Both the position numbers and the translations under genes were made by a program. Shown in pieces: positions 10,368-25,300 of a stretch of 64,000 nucleotides of DNA. Every line of letters begins with the position of its first letter. Position 1 is the first letter of the stretch. This DNA is from Acorus gramineus. Lineage: Eukaryota; Streptophyta; Magnoliopsida; Acorales; Acoraceae. The notes beneath the pieces were generated by a model that was given only the letters and a program-made list of their open reading frames with translations, made no database searches and was not told the origin of the DNA. The DNA lies in NCBI GenBank assembly GCA_030737835.1, contig CM060854.1:8318860-8382859 (forward strand), read 5' to 3'.

Positions 10368-13300
10368 CTAGATTTTGATGCTGTTCAACTTTAATTTCAA
10401 TTTCATACTACCAGCTTGGACTACAACCTCACTTTTAGATTCATTGACTTTCAACACCATCGCCTTTTTCCCCATAGAAGAAACATGCACCATGTCACCC
10501 ACCTTTGGAATTTTGATCCCATTTTCTGCAAAATTAGTATATATCATCAGGAGATAAGTATATGAGAGCTCCACCACAGTTATGGAAAATACATGTCTGG
10601 AAGCATAATTTCGCACCACTGGTAGTTTTGTTGATGTCAGAAGACTCTGTGGTCACTGTTAAATTAGATGATGGTGATGTAGTAGGTGTCTCAGCAGAGT
10701 AGGCTCTCTCCTCGGCATGCTCACTAGGTGAAACTCGAGACATTGCAGATTCGCGATACTGCTGCAGCTTTTTACGGAGGAGGGATCGCCCTCTGGATGC
10801 AAGCTCAGACATTATCCGGACCTTCTTACGCCTCTGAATCTCTGTATGATCAGCGATTCTCTGCTTTGCCGTTAAAAGATCTCCATGAAGCTTTCTTGAG
10901 AACCTAAGATCATAAAAGCATATTTATTCAGCAAAGCATTTTCATTTCATAATATTTTATTTAATTACTGAAAAATAGTAATGGTGAAACATGTAAAGTA
11001 AATCCCCTTTTCTGCAATCGAGAAATCTATATGAACAGAGATTTTACTTGATGGAATCAGTATTATTAGAGACATGGTTGATCAAATCCACCTATTTTGA
11101 AAATCTTTGAGATTACAGTCATCCCAATAAATGGCTAACTCAGTTAAAACAAAAACACGATTTCATGGTTTCAAGCTTGAGAAGCCAGCTTCTGCATACA
11201 GTCAGGGAAAGAGAGCAGCAGGGAGCAACTTTCCTTGAATGCATGTTAAAGTTCAGAGATGATACAACCAATTTCTTTACCTGATGCCAGAATATATAAG
11301 TGATCCACGTTGATTTCCTTGTCATTAAAGGCACATTAAAAGCTTTAATGTCACAGTCTTACAGTGACCACTTGTAACCCGCAATAAAAGTTGTATTTAA
11401 CTGTATTTAACTGCATACGCAGATGTTTCTAGAGTTTTTCTTTTAATTGAGGTTAGCTTTTCAGACTAATTTGACCTTGGAAATCAGCTTGGTGAATACC
11501 AACAAATTCCGACTCAAGATGGTTTAGATTTATATATTATGCAAATGATGCTTAGGACTTGTCTTTGCCGGGTTGCAGACTTGAGTTTATGTCCTGATGA
11601 GGATCGATCTCCTAAGTGGTGCACTTGGAAATGAATCAGACTAGATACAGGCCCCACAAAATCAAAAGATATTAAGGAGCCAATAAATGGTGCTTTCCTG
11701 GACCTGGTCAAAACTGTAAAATTTAATGCTAAACCCAACTTGAGCTGAGGAACGCTTGATGGATCTCGGGTCGATAACACCCATGAATCCTCCCATTAGA
11801 ACAATTTTCATAGAAATTGCTAGTGAAATGTTAAATCATTATAACATTTAGAATAATTTAAGAGCATGAAATGATCCTAACAAACTGGTGCATACTAATA
11901 TCCTTGTATCCCGGGTTCCATGTATAATCTAACACGAAGCTCTAATACTACAAAATGATACTTTTGATTTGTGAATGATGACACTTGGACATGCAGGTGA
12001 CACAAGCCTTACATCAAATACTGTTCTCCTTCCTGAAGATGCTTCTGAAAATCTTGCTTGAATTTTTCCATATCAAGTATGATCTGCAAAAAGTGGACAA
12101 CAAATTAAGAAACTATTTTTTTATGAATAGAACAATTTATGAAGCTTGATCAGTGAAATCATCAAAACCCATTGGACGGATGGATGTATTTAGCTATCCT
12201 TAATTTCAAATTTTACCGAAACTTTCAATTGTAGTCCAAGGAGGAACAGGGTACTTGCAGTAGTGAATGCAGATTAGCACAATAAATCTGTGGCATCCAG
12301 ACAACCTCAATCCACCACTCTTATACACAGATGTATTTACCAACTAGCGTAGAATGCACAAACATGGTTTCTTAGAAATGTAAAAATGCTACTCTTCTCC
12401 ATAATCTGCTGCCTACATAATTACTGCACCGCAATAAATAATCAGTCAAATCAGCATGGATGGATATGGGATTGATGAAACGATGATGATCACCATTTGT
12501 TCTCCACCCAACAGTCTAACAGAGAAATCTCACTAACTCGTCCTAATTCAATCCTAATAACTTATTCTCATCTTGATGCAGATAGTACACATGATAATCA
12601 GGATGAGAGAGAAATTCAGAGAGGAAAAAGATAACAAGAATCTTCACTCCTTTTCAATAAAAACCAGAAAATTCAAGTTGCAGGGAGCTTAAAAGAACTA
12701 GAGATAAAAAAACCCTAGAACTTAATGCATTTCCACACGTTAATGAGTCCTATTTATAGGCCTTTTAACCGACAAAAAGTTGTAGGGAAGGGGAAAAGTT
12801 TGTTAAAAATTGAGTTAAGAGGTTGCTACAGTCAACTACTTTCAGGAATCCATCAGGGGATTGATGGTTTCATCTCCAATAACCGCCTTATAACTAGCTT
12901 TATTATGTGGGTGACTGAGTTGGTGATCGAGTTTGGTGACAGTTTGTTGAGGTTGTTGGTCAAGATAATAAACCATCATGCATAACTGTTCTGTTTAGTC
13001 AATCCTTTGGTTAAGTTGATGGCTAAGGTCATTGGGATTGATGGTTAGATAGTCAATTTATCAAGGCGTTGACAGTTATGGTCAAGTAGTCGTCGGTTAT
13101 AAGTTAAAACCATGAAGTGGTTGTTTTAAGTCAATGGGGCCAATGGATACATTGTTTTGCTAGTCCAATACTTAGGCTCTTGTGTTCGTTGGGTCTCTGG
13201 CATTCCTTGCTAACCAATGATTAGTACTTTCTGACTGTCCTGACGGCTTACATATGCAATGTGTCGGTCACTCTTGCTTCCTTCCATCAGCAGTGACATT

Positions 13301-16300
13301 TCTCGTGTTCCCTTCTTCACTTGAGCTCTATGTCAAGGTTGGACTGCCTTACATCCCCTAACAAACTTTTATGAAAACCGTACATTTGATATATGATTAC
13401 AAATAGACAAACTGATTAACTATCCAAGCAAACAAAAAAAACCTATGAACTACAATTCGGAAAATATGCCACTACACTAATGGTTGTGATTGTGTAGATG
13501 GACGGTTCTTTCAGAATGGTCGCCCAGCTACTGATGGTCGACTGTCGTTGGGTGGAAGCCACCCTCCTCGACGTCCTCTGCTGCCTAATTGCAACTTGTC
13601 ACCTCTCAAGTCGTTTTGCCAAGTCTCAAGTTGCATCAACCTCAAATCTCAAATTGCATGGTAAAGGAAAAATTGAAAAAATAGGCAGAAAGTGGTTCAT
13701 AAATATGAATGATGGAGAACCAAATTTGAAAACAGATCATGGCTAAGAATAATATAATGACATTTTAATGAAACACAAACTAGAAAATCCACAAACATAC
13801 GACAAAGAATAACATTAGTTTCCAAAGAATTTGATGACTTCAACATGAATTAAACCTTGAACAATGAACAGATGGACAGTTTATAATTCAAGGGAGTTGC
13901 GATGTATTGGAGCATTCGTATGAGCAAAAAACTGTAAACTGTACCCTATTAATCTCAGCACTGGCGGTTCCATAAAGCATGCATGCATCATCTAGGATTG
14001 CATTTGGTACTCCTAACCTTTCAGCAATACTAATTGCATTTGACCGACCTGAAATGAAAACACTTGCCACTATTAATGAAGGCAGCTGTATACAAAATAG
14101 ATGAAGGCAAACTGGAAAAACAATTAATATAAACAAACTATAAAAATAGAAAACTGCATTGTTACTTGGCATGACACATGGGGGTAAGGGGGTGACTAAA
14201 AATCTACTTTGTGATTTTGTACATAATAGACCAAGCATTACTTGTCCCAAAATTATACTCATACGGAACATATTTATTAGGCATCATCTCCCACACCCAC
14301 CCTGGTTTAGGTGGAAAATTTTAATAACCTCAGACCATCTAAAATCTCCCAAAAATCATTTAGACACTAGCATGATACCTTTCATAACCAATAAAAATGA
14401 TACTGTCATAAATACAATTACCAACATCATATAAAGACTCCAAAATTCATAGTAGACTTGTAGATATTTCTAGATCAAAGGGGAATTACATATGAGATAA
14501 GCTCAAATCATGTTGGATCATAGGTCGAGATATAAGGCTGACCTAAAACATATGAACACAGCTTATCATAATTACATATGAGATAAGCTCTGAAACTAAT
14601 TCTCAGAATAAAATTTAGTTCTATATTTACACTCAATGCTTTGTCCCTCATACTCCTTTAACTACATGAATCCATTGGTTCATTTTCACCCATAAATCTC
14701 AACAATTGGGCTACATAGTAATGAAACTCTTAGAATGTTTCATATTATTTTTGAACTGCAACACCATGCAGCAAATGATTTCTCATCATGCTGAGAAAAA
14801 TAATTCATTATGCCCCTGAATTGAATGATGACTGGGTTTCAAATCATATAAAACAGCCACCATGAAAGGTCCTTCCTTGAGCAGATTCTTAATCACAAAG
14901 CTTTATCTTGTCAAACAAATATGCTGTTTTCTCAATGCCGAATATATAATTTTGGAGATTTAGCATTTTCCAATATTTAGTATCCTTCATTTTAACTCGT
15001 TTCTCTCTCTCTCTCTCTCTCAAAAAAAAAAAAAAAAAAAACTAGTTTCATTCTAACACTAAAACTAGGTTCATTGTGATTTTTTTTTACCTACACCAAG
15101 GATGGTAACATGAATATTTAGCTTTTAAGAACATTTTCATAAACTTAGATCTTGCTCAAAAAAATCAAACTTTAAAAATAAAGATGCACACATAAGAGAG
15201 GAAAACCTGGTACACCCCAAAGTATCTTATATGTTGGCTTCATGTTCACTTCATCGAATTCCACGCAAGCATTTTCAAATGCACGATTACTGTAGAAAAA
15301 TGGTTCTTATAGATATCAGTTCATTTTTACAAGGAAAAAATAGTTTATTTTCAGAGCTCCAGATACCTGTATTTCAGTGTTTTGAGTTCTCCATGATGAG
15401 TTGTTGCTATTGTCAACAAAGCACCGCTTTCAGCAAAACATTGCAGAAGTGACATTCCCAATGCTGCTCCTTCAAGTGGATTTGTCCCTGCACCAACCTA
15501 TGCGCACAACTATAAAATAGAATTTATATCATTCTGAAGTAAAAATAACACATTTCCAGCATCTAATGATTTCCGAAATTTAATTTTGACATGGAATAAT
15601 ATGTTCAAAATTAAATGATACAATGAGAATTTGATGAAAATGCTATTGAGAATAAGACTTTAAACTGAATTATTATTGGTGCTCTAATGCAGTTGAGAGA
15701 ATGCCCATGTTTCCAATATTCAAAAAATCTTGGGTGGAAGGATCTACCACCCTTTTGGGGTAACCAAGTAAATAACAAACTAGCAACTTGAGCAGATGAA
15801 ATAGAAGGGTTGATGCCAAACCACATCCTAGCAAGTTGGTAGAGGTGTCCCTCTTCACCGAGAGGTACTGGATTCAATCTTACTCCAGTTGATAAGAGAA
15901 GATTTTACTAGGAAAAATAAAATAAAAATAAAAGTACTTACATACCAAAAATGCAGCAGAGTGGATATCTTCAAAAGAAACTTTTTTTTATGAATTACAG
16001 GCAGAAAAAATCAACTGATAGTCTAAAACAAGGAGCCATCAAGATCAAATTAACATGCTTTCAGAGCAACAGAATTAAATAAAACAGGAACCTGGGTCCA
16101 TAACATAAATCATCAGTATTCCTTACTGCTAGGATTGATTAAAGACTTATATATAACAAATTAGGATATATTTAAATCAAACATATTGTCTAGTTACAAT
16201 GTTCCTTCTTCAGAGTAATCAAACTTAACTTATATATAACAAACCCTACCATGTTTTCCTTGATTCCTGAGAATGTTTTCTGAATGAGGTTATATCGGCC

Positions 16301-19300
16301 ACAATGTATTGGAGAAAAAGAAAGATAAGATCTTGTGGAAAGACCAGAACCAAAGAACTACAACATATGTTAACAAGGAAAGTATCAAGGATGAAATGTT
16401 AAAAAACAACCGAAACTAATGATCTACAGTATATAGAATATACAAACTTGGCATATTTTAGGTGTGGTGCTCAGCATATACAGTCTTTTTAGTTTTTACA
16501 TATTATATAAACATTCTGCAGCAGGCATACACAATCAATAATAATAAACTCCCAATAAATGAAGGGAAATAGTTAAACAAATTCAACTCTATGTCACCAC
16601 TGATTGAGAAAATTAACAAGCGTAAGAAAAGAGCCAGATTGGATTGGAAATGCATCTGCCCTACAAAGGAACATTGAGTTTGAATCATGTGTGTGGGGTG
16701 GGTGGGTATGGGAAGGGTTGCCTCTTTGGCTTTGTACATAACTAACTTTTAAATGTTATAAAAAAGAAAGATGAACAATTGATGATTGACAACAATCATA
16801 TATAACAAACATTTTAGACTGGCTCTGAAGAACTTACTTCATCTAAGAGCACCAATGATTGGTTTGTTGAGTTTGACTTGATCGCCTGAGAAAGAAAACA
16901 ATAAAGTAGATAATATGATTCTACTGATCTATTTGAAATTTGAAACCATGCAAAATAATCAAATTCTAAGCAATTCCACATTCAGTTATATTTGTCTCAG
17001 AAATATGTACATTCACTCAAAAAAACCAATCTCAAATAGATGCTAAACCAGAGCAATTGGACAGTAAATATCTTGTGTTACCAGTCAACTGATGTAATTT
17101 CTTTTTGTGACTCAGCCTTTGAAAAACAAGTACAGAGACAGATGTGTGATCAATCATATATTTCCCAATTTTACAGGACTGGTGTTCCAGGGCTGTATAT
17201 CAATCAGTCTACAAGCAGATTCATCACTCATCTCTGTTGTTACGCGCCCCAAAATAACACAGATTTGTTAACATCTGACCCACACTTTTTCAAGCTGGCA
17301 AGAAAACGACTTCAGGAGTATGTAAAAGAGCAGGTTTTAATATTTTCTTGGTTTGCCACAACTTCCATCTGGAGAGTCAACAATCAGAGGAATAGAGCAA
17401 ACTAACTGAAATTATTTTGTTTTGGTGGAGCTCTCACTAGATGGTTAACCAATTGGATGCGGATGATAAGTCCAAAACATCAAGAAGCAGATTGCAGCTG
17501 CACGGACATTGATCAAATATTTACGTATATAGCATGCCATCAATTATGGAAATCTTGTTTTTTGAGATGATGGCAATAGGTATCATATCATAAATCAATG
17601 AATTTTTTCTCACCTATAAAAGCATTGACTGGGGCAAATAGATCAGAAACTTTTACATGGCTGGCCTATATCAAACTATACAAGTCATTATGGGAAACGA
17701 CAAGATTAGTAATTTAATGTTGAGAATTTTGCTTATTTTATCTTTATATTTTTGGCAGCCAAGGAGTGTTGAAACGAACGGCCTCCCCTCAACCAGTTAT
17801 AGCAGTTTTTAACCATTTAACCTTCTGTTGAACTCAGGCACCAAAGAACGTCATCTGCATTACCACAATACCATATCATCAAAATCAGTAGTTTTTCTAT
17901 CTCCATTTCTTTAAGATCTATTTTGAAAAGTGACAGTCATACTATCCCATATTCATATCTCACCCAACAATATCTCATGAGACATACTTCTGTTGCTTGT
18001 TGATCCGGAGGCCTTGTGGAGTGGAGTGATCTGCGAGAAATACTATCCGGCTTGCTCGAGACTTAACCTTATCCCGAGGAAAAGAGTGTCTATCTCTAAC
18101 GTTTGGAGGAATATTTTGGAAGGGGTTGAGGGGATAAAGGAGGCTCTCCAATTTGTTCCACGCAATGGTGTGGAAATTCGCTTTTGGAAGGATGCATGGC
18201 TTAATGGTTCATCGAAGGCATCTCTATTTCCTAATCTCTTTAGAGTGGCTATTGATGAGGATGATCTTATTCATGATTCGTTCATGTGTGAGGTCAATTC
18301 TATAATTTGGATGCCAAGGCTTCGTCGGAATCTTAGCGATGAGGAGTTGAAAGAATTCTCATCTCTTCTTGGGTGTCTTCATCAGGTTCCTCTCAATTTA
18401 GAAGAGGAAGACTCAGTTATTTGGAAGTTGTCTCCTCGGAATGGATTCTATGTCCGATCATGGTATTGGAAACTCAGCAATTGTCCACTTCCTCACCTCC
18501 TTTCGTCTCGATTCGAATATATAATTTGGGGTACGCTCTCTCCATTGAAAATCAGGGGTTTTGTGTGGCTACTTTCTTTGAATAAAGTCCTCACCAAAGT
18601 GAATTGGGCAAAATTGTCTAATGATGGGGATAAAATCTGGGGTTTGTGTGGCATTGGGGAAGAAACATGTGATCATCTTTTCTTTACTTGCTCATTTAGC
18701 ACCCAAATTTGGAAGAAGGTTGGGGAGGCTCTTAAGGCATCTTGTTCTTTTTCAAATACAGAGGATATGTGGATGTGGTTTCGGTATTGTCAGAAGAAAG
18801 GAGATAGAAGTTCTTGAGCAAAATTCCAATGGTTGGTTTCCTCATGCTACTTGTTGGTCGATTTGGCTAACACGCAACGAGGGTGTCTTCATGCATAAAA
18901 GGGTGTATTGGGAAAATACTTGGTTCACAATTTCTTCGATGTTATCGGATTGGGTCAAATTCATCTTAGAGGAGCCTTCGCCTCGTTCCATCATGGGAAA
19001 CAAATGGGGGAAATGATAGTCTAATATCTAATTGTATTTTTCCTTTTCTTTTATTGTAAGGAGATCCCTCGTTTCCTAAATCCGGGGGTTTCTTGAAAAA
19101 AGATTCTCCTGTATTTTCCTCAAAAAAATATCTCATGAGATATGTTTTAGCTCGTTGCCAACATGAAAAGAAGAGGGAATTGCAGCCTAAGGGGATCTTC
19201 CTCACAGCACACATCATACAAAAATCTGATTTTAACAAGTTGTTTGAGTTTATGTTAAGTAGTCAAAGCCTCTTCTTGGTTTCATTTCACTCTTCCCTTT

Positions 19301-22300
19301 GAGTTTTCCAAATTTTTTACGATTCCAAAGGATGGACCAATCTAATTGTGATGTCTTAGGTAGTCGGCCTGCATCAGTATGGCTGATTGGCTGGCCATTC
19401 AAACTCGCTTTTGTCTTTTTTCCTAGCTTGTAGTGACTTCCAATTGGAGAGTTGCTATTCAATAGAGCTAACAGAATATAAAAAAATTGTTTGCATGGAG
19501 CTCCAAGTCTCTAATTAAGTTTAAGTGAATATTCATCCAAATTTGGACAACAAGTAACAAGTCCAAAAAATAATGAGTAGATTGCAACTGCAAAGTTGAC
19601 ATTGATCAAATTTTTCATTAATGGCATAATTTCCTTTGTGAAAGTCTCATAAATAAAGAGATAATTACAGAAAAGAGTCTTCTATCTAAAATTCAAAATA
19701 AAGGACTTTTATGGACATGTTAGGATTAAGATAGATTTCATATCAATTTCTGTAGAGGATAAATTTAACGACAACAATTCAAGATACACCTGGCTTTGCT
19801 TGTCGTGGTGAATTGATAAAAAAAACATCTGTATGCTTCGGATATAAACATATGAAAACATACTCCTAGAGAATGTCAAGCTGCTGAAATAATTTGACAG
19901 ACTGAAATTATCTAATATGGTAACAATTTAAGATACCACAAAATATGTTCCACAAAAGCACGCAATATATCTTTAAAGTTCTTTACAATCCTATTACATG
20001 CATCGTGTGTAAATATAATGATTTGGGACGAGTTTCAATTCTCATTTAGAAAATAATCAAAAATTTTCCAAACATACAATTTTCTGAAAATAAAAAAAGA
20101 ATTCTCAGGAAAACAGACTTTCAGATCTGTACCAAGTAAAATATAAATATGAATGACGACTTACACTTATTTGCTTTAAGTGGCCTGAGAAGGTGGATAA
20201 AGATTGAGCCAAGGACTGCTCATCTCCAATATCAGCCAAAACTGAATCAAACCAAGGGATACTGACAGGTTCAGAAGCAAGAACATAAAGGCCTGCAAAA
20301 AGGGTACTGAAGGATTATTTTCTCTGCACATCTCTTTTTTCAGTTTGGAAAAGTTCAAGTATCAGAAAAATGTTGTCCTTTGAAACATAAGCAAAAGAAC
20401 AGTTTGTCAAAATGTTCTCTTTTTTCTTTTTTCTAAATGATTGTTGCATTTTTTAAGATCCTTCGATATGATTTTCAGGATGTTATTCAATCAACCTAAC
20501 AGATTAAGTAACCTTCTAACGATGCAGAAGATCCTAGAGGAAAGCATGTTTCTGTAACTCAAGAGTGTGTTATTTTATATAAAAAAAAATTGCTTCTGCT
20601 TGCCATTTTGTTATAGGTAGTAAATTGTTTTTTGCAGAATTTAATTGCTCTTACCTAGTTCCTCTGTTGGTGTGAGTGGGTGGGTGTGGTGGTGGTGATT
20701 GTGTCTGTGTGGGTGGGGAAGTTAAAAGAGCCTTCCGGACGAAATCAAAGAGGTAACATATCCTTTCTGTATATTGGCAATATATCTTCTGCATTATTTA
20801 TGTAAGTTGCCGATAAAAAAATTATTTTATCTTTCCAAAGAAAGAAAGCTAATGAAACATTTTTCTCAATCTTGAATTCACATGGCTAAACAAAAGAAAA
20901 AACGGAACATTAATCGCATAGAACACATGAATGAAAACATATAAGGAACAATATTGACCTGATCTTGCCATTAAAGCAGCAAGGCCAATAGTTTTCAAGC
21001 ATATGGTTTTGCCTCCTGTATTGGGGCCAGTTATAACCAGCACCCTAGTCTTTATGGAAACAGAAATGTCAACTGGGACAGGATGATTTTCTTCCAAGCT
21101 AGTAACCTGAAGACAGAATGGAACTACCTTGAAGAAATCTGCATAAGCTTTTAATCTTGTGAAAGATGCCAAAAAGTAGAAAACTTAAAATAGTAAAAGG
21201 CAATGAACGATAATGCCGCTAAGAATGTCACCTGATTTTTCAACAATGTGAGGTGATCATCATTCTCTTCTTCCATCATATTCTCTCCCTGCAATCTTCT
21301 CCTCCTGATGTCCTAATGGCCAAAGTAACCAAATTAATTGTTTCAATTACATAACCATTTTAACAATTATATTTGATCTACAGAACATCATATGAATTGC
21401 CACATTTAAATAATAAAATGCAATATCCATCTGGCAGAGATAAGCTTTACTTTAGGTTTGGACATACAATCTGTTTGCCGATGATATTACCTGATTTCAA
21501 ACTTATTACAAGGTCAGCAAAGAAACAAAACTAAAATATATCTTACGGAAGTAGCATTAATGACTTTCTCCTTAGCATTCCGCAACTTCTCTCGGTATTG
21601 CTGAAGTAACAGGGGATTATATGCTTTCTTCATATACAATGTCCATTTCCTCTGACTAGGATGAGAATAAGAATCTTTATTATGCATCTGATTCACTAAT
21701 ATGTTGTCTGCAGAGATGGATGAGCCATCCTTGCCAGTAGAGAGAGACAAATCAGGCCATGTGGCTCCATATGCAATACTGTACTTTGCTCGAGAACTAA
21801 CCTGCATTTCAAAGACAAAGTTGGTCAAAACTCAGGGAATGAACATTCATATGCAAGACTAGCCTTGTTTAACAAGCATCAAACACATAATCATGCAGGT
21901 AAGCTAGGTAACTTTAATAGCAAAGGATGTACTAAAATACTTGCCACAAATAATCAAGTTACAGAAATAGCCACATAAACTACAAATTAGCAGACACAGA
22001 AAAAACAGCCATTCAGCACGCGCGCGCGCGCGCGCACACACACACAACACATATTCAATGGCTCGGGATCAGTTTTATATAGTGACACATAATAAGTTCA
22101 CTTAAGAGGATATAAACACACACATAGAGCATAAGGATAGATTGCTTCCATCCAACAAAAGAAGTGCAAATTTCTTAAGTACAAATTTAGGTTGCTTCAA
22201 ACACTGAACTTCCTCTTGGTAGAATGATAGAGGTACCCCCTCTTTAGTGAAAGGACTTGGGTTCGAGTCTTGCCACTTGCTGATAGGGGAAGATTTGACC

Positions 22301-25300
22301 AAGGAAAAAAAAACCTACCAATAAAAAAAAATCATCACATTTGTCACATATTTAAAATATTTTCACTTATATAAATGAATATTGTATTCCAAGGAAACAG
22401 ATAGAAAAGTGATCAACAAGTGCAGGATGTTAGTGGGCTCTGCTACATGTTATACATTTAAAGGAACAAGTGCAGGATGCTAGATTTTCTTCTGCAACAA
22501 CTGCAGTCACACACATAATAGTTACTCTCATGTTAGTGGGATCTGCTACATGTTTTACATGGAAATCAAAGGCTTTATGATAATTGAAAGCAACAAGTGA
22601 TTACTATAGGTGAGGTTCACCACAGAAAGACTAACTGGATATTGTCAAAGAAACCTACCACATCCAACTGAACAATAGTGCTCAACAAGTGCAGGATATC
22701 TTCAAGATCTTCTCTCATCTGCAAATAATTGAACATGTTTAATTTCTAATGCTATTTAAATGATCTAGAATATTAACTCCTGGAATATGGTGTGAGACCT
22801 AGCAAACCTTATCTGTCAACTTAGAAAGCACATCCTGCTCAGCCTTAGCCACTAGTGCCCTTGCTTGCTGCAATTCATCATTTAAAGGAACAGCAGAGAC
22901 TGGCTCTAACAAGTTCTCAATACCTGAGCCACTAGAGAAAATGTTGTTTGTCAACGAAGACCATGAGTGAAACTTCATGGAATCAATGTCATGTATAAAG
23001 GGAACAATGGTCATGGAAAGGGCCAGAAGAACAAATCTCAAAATAATCTGCTATAATTCCAAATTGTGCATGCTACCCAACACTTCCATATCATCTGGCA
23101 GTTGCATAGAACATGGATCAAGTCTTTTAGTTCACTGTGACCAGCGTTCAGGAAAGACACTTTAACCCAAGACTGCAAAACTCAAGGGACCATCATAGCC
23201 ATAAATTTGATGGTTAAACAAACACTGATTTTCATCCACAGAACCATTGTCTTAAATGTCCATGATTTAACTACAAGATGCTATTGCATCTTAGGAACTC
23301 CACATCACTCAGACATGTTGCCCATGCTCTTGTATGCCATGCACTCAGGACAATTACCCCATTATGGTTGGTACAAGCACAGGTCCATAACATGGCAGGG
23401 TAAAATTCAAAAATACATGATAACACACAACAATGTACCTATCATGCTGTCGAGGGTGTGGTCGGGCATTCTTGCGGGGGCCCCGGAGTTTGTGGAGGCA
23501 ATTCGATGGGAGTCAGGGGCGGGGGACAACATTGATTTTTGGGAGGATCTATGAGTGGGTGATTCCAGCCTTCGCGTGAGGTTCCCAGCCATACATCAGA
23601 CTGCGTCGACCTCTAGAGGTGCCACTAGTCAGTTCTGGTCGGGTTGAGGAGATAGTGGTTATTGGGAGGTCTTGGTGCGCCGAAACCTGAATGACAGAGA
23701 GGTGGATGGGTACTTAGGTCCATTGCAGGAACTGCAGGGGTTAATGCTTAACCCGAATTTGAGGGATAGGTCGGTGTGGAAGCCCTCTCCTTCAGTAGGT
23801 TTCTTGTGCGGGAGCTGTTACACGTGGCTGTGTCACTGGAGACCGGGGACTCCTGAGGTTGCTCGGAAATATAAAGAGATTTGGTGTTGTCAGGTACCTT
23901 TGAAAGTAAACTTTTCTCTGGTTGGTCTATCATCAGCGCATCCTAACCAAGGAGTATTTGTCTAAATGGTCCCCAAATACCAATTCTTCTTGTGGTCTTT
24001 GTGGGGCGGTGGTGGAAACAGTGGAGCATTTATTCATCTAGTGTCCTTTGGTGATGGAGGTTTGGAGATGATTGTGTTTGGCGTCTGGTATGGACGAGTC
24101 TTTTGGTTCTTTGGAGGATCTTTGGAGGTCAGGGAAACGCTTGCATGTCGCTGGGTACAGAAGTGTGGCAGCGAAAGTGTCACAATCCTACATCCCGGCA
24201 GTTTGTTGGTCTATCTGGCTGATGAGAAATCTCGTGGTGTTCCGCAACTGCACTCCTTCTGTGCAGAATATTTGTGAAGGGGCAGCAGGATTTGTTTCTG
24301 AATGGGGGAGATTTTGCGCGGGGAAAAGTGGGTGGTGATGTGGGGAAGGCGCTTTTGTGTGCTGGCGTAGTTCCTACTTTGTCTTTCTGTTAGGTTTCTG
24401 GTGGGGCACTGGTTGGTAGAACCCTCTTCTGTTAGTGGTGACCCTCCAGGGAGGCTTCTCTTCTGTTTCTCTGTTTCATTGCTTTTTGTGCTTTTTCTAG
24501 CAGGTGCCTCTGTAGTCCCCGCTTGGGCATTCCCACTTCTCTATATATATTAGGGCGAATGCCAACCCTTTCCCTCAAAAAAGAAAAGAAAAGAACCTAT
24601 CATGCTAAAGTTTGGATTTACCACCCAGAAATCCTCAAATGTTCAGTTTTATGACCCCTTCCCATAGGAGCTTCGTCTGACTCTCATAAACTTTAGGTAA
24701 TATGCTCCAACATTACAAACAGGGTTTATCATGTACGCACACCTTGAAGGCATGTCTCCATTTGAATTTCCTAGCAACAATATTTTGTATTGTTGAACTG
24801 TTTTACCTACAAACTTTTCTCGAGAGAAATACAGCCACTTATTTTAAGTAAAATCTGCTTTGCATCATATTCTTAGAGAGGTTGCATTCAAGGGAAGAAG
24901 TACATTCAAGAAATTTTTTATCCGACATAGAACATCATGGATACCTCCATAGTCAGATCGGCATTTTTAAATCTTAGGCGTTGTTACATGTAGTCCTTAT
25001 ATGCAGCCACACGAGCAGTCTCACATTGCCAAATATGTGTTTGATCAAACTTTGATGAAGCATACAATTTTTTTTTTTTGTAAGTGGGTTCATACGATTC
25101 ACTAGAGTATATATTTCATTTTTCATGAAGGTATATACTTCATTGCGAGAAATATATTTTATAAAAAAAAAATTGGTAGAAGCATGCAATTTTTTACATA
25201 AGTGGGTACATACAATTCAGTAGAGTAAATATTTCATATTACAAGAAATATATACACTTTCAAAAAAAAATCATAGCATGTGAGGAGTGCACAAAGGGAC

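Noticed and set aside
13498-13746. 82-codon plus-strand ORF in MutS2 intron 16
   Set aside because: No recognised motif, non-ATG alternatives equally long, and no promoter or splice context.
23207-23554. 115-codon ORF read as a possible gene in MutS2 intron 6
   Set aside because: Its second half is the start of a LINE remnant and its first half is the flanking intron; the target duplication lies inside the ORF.
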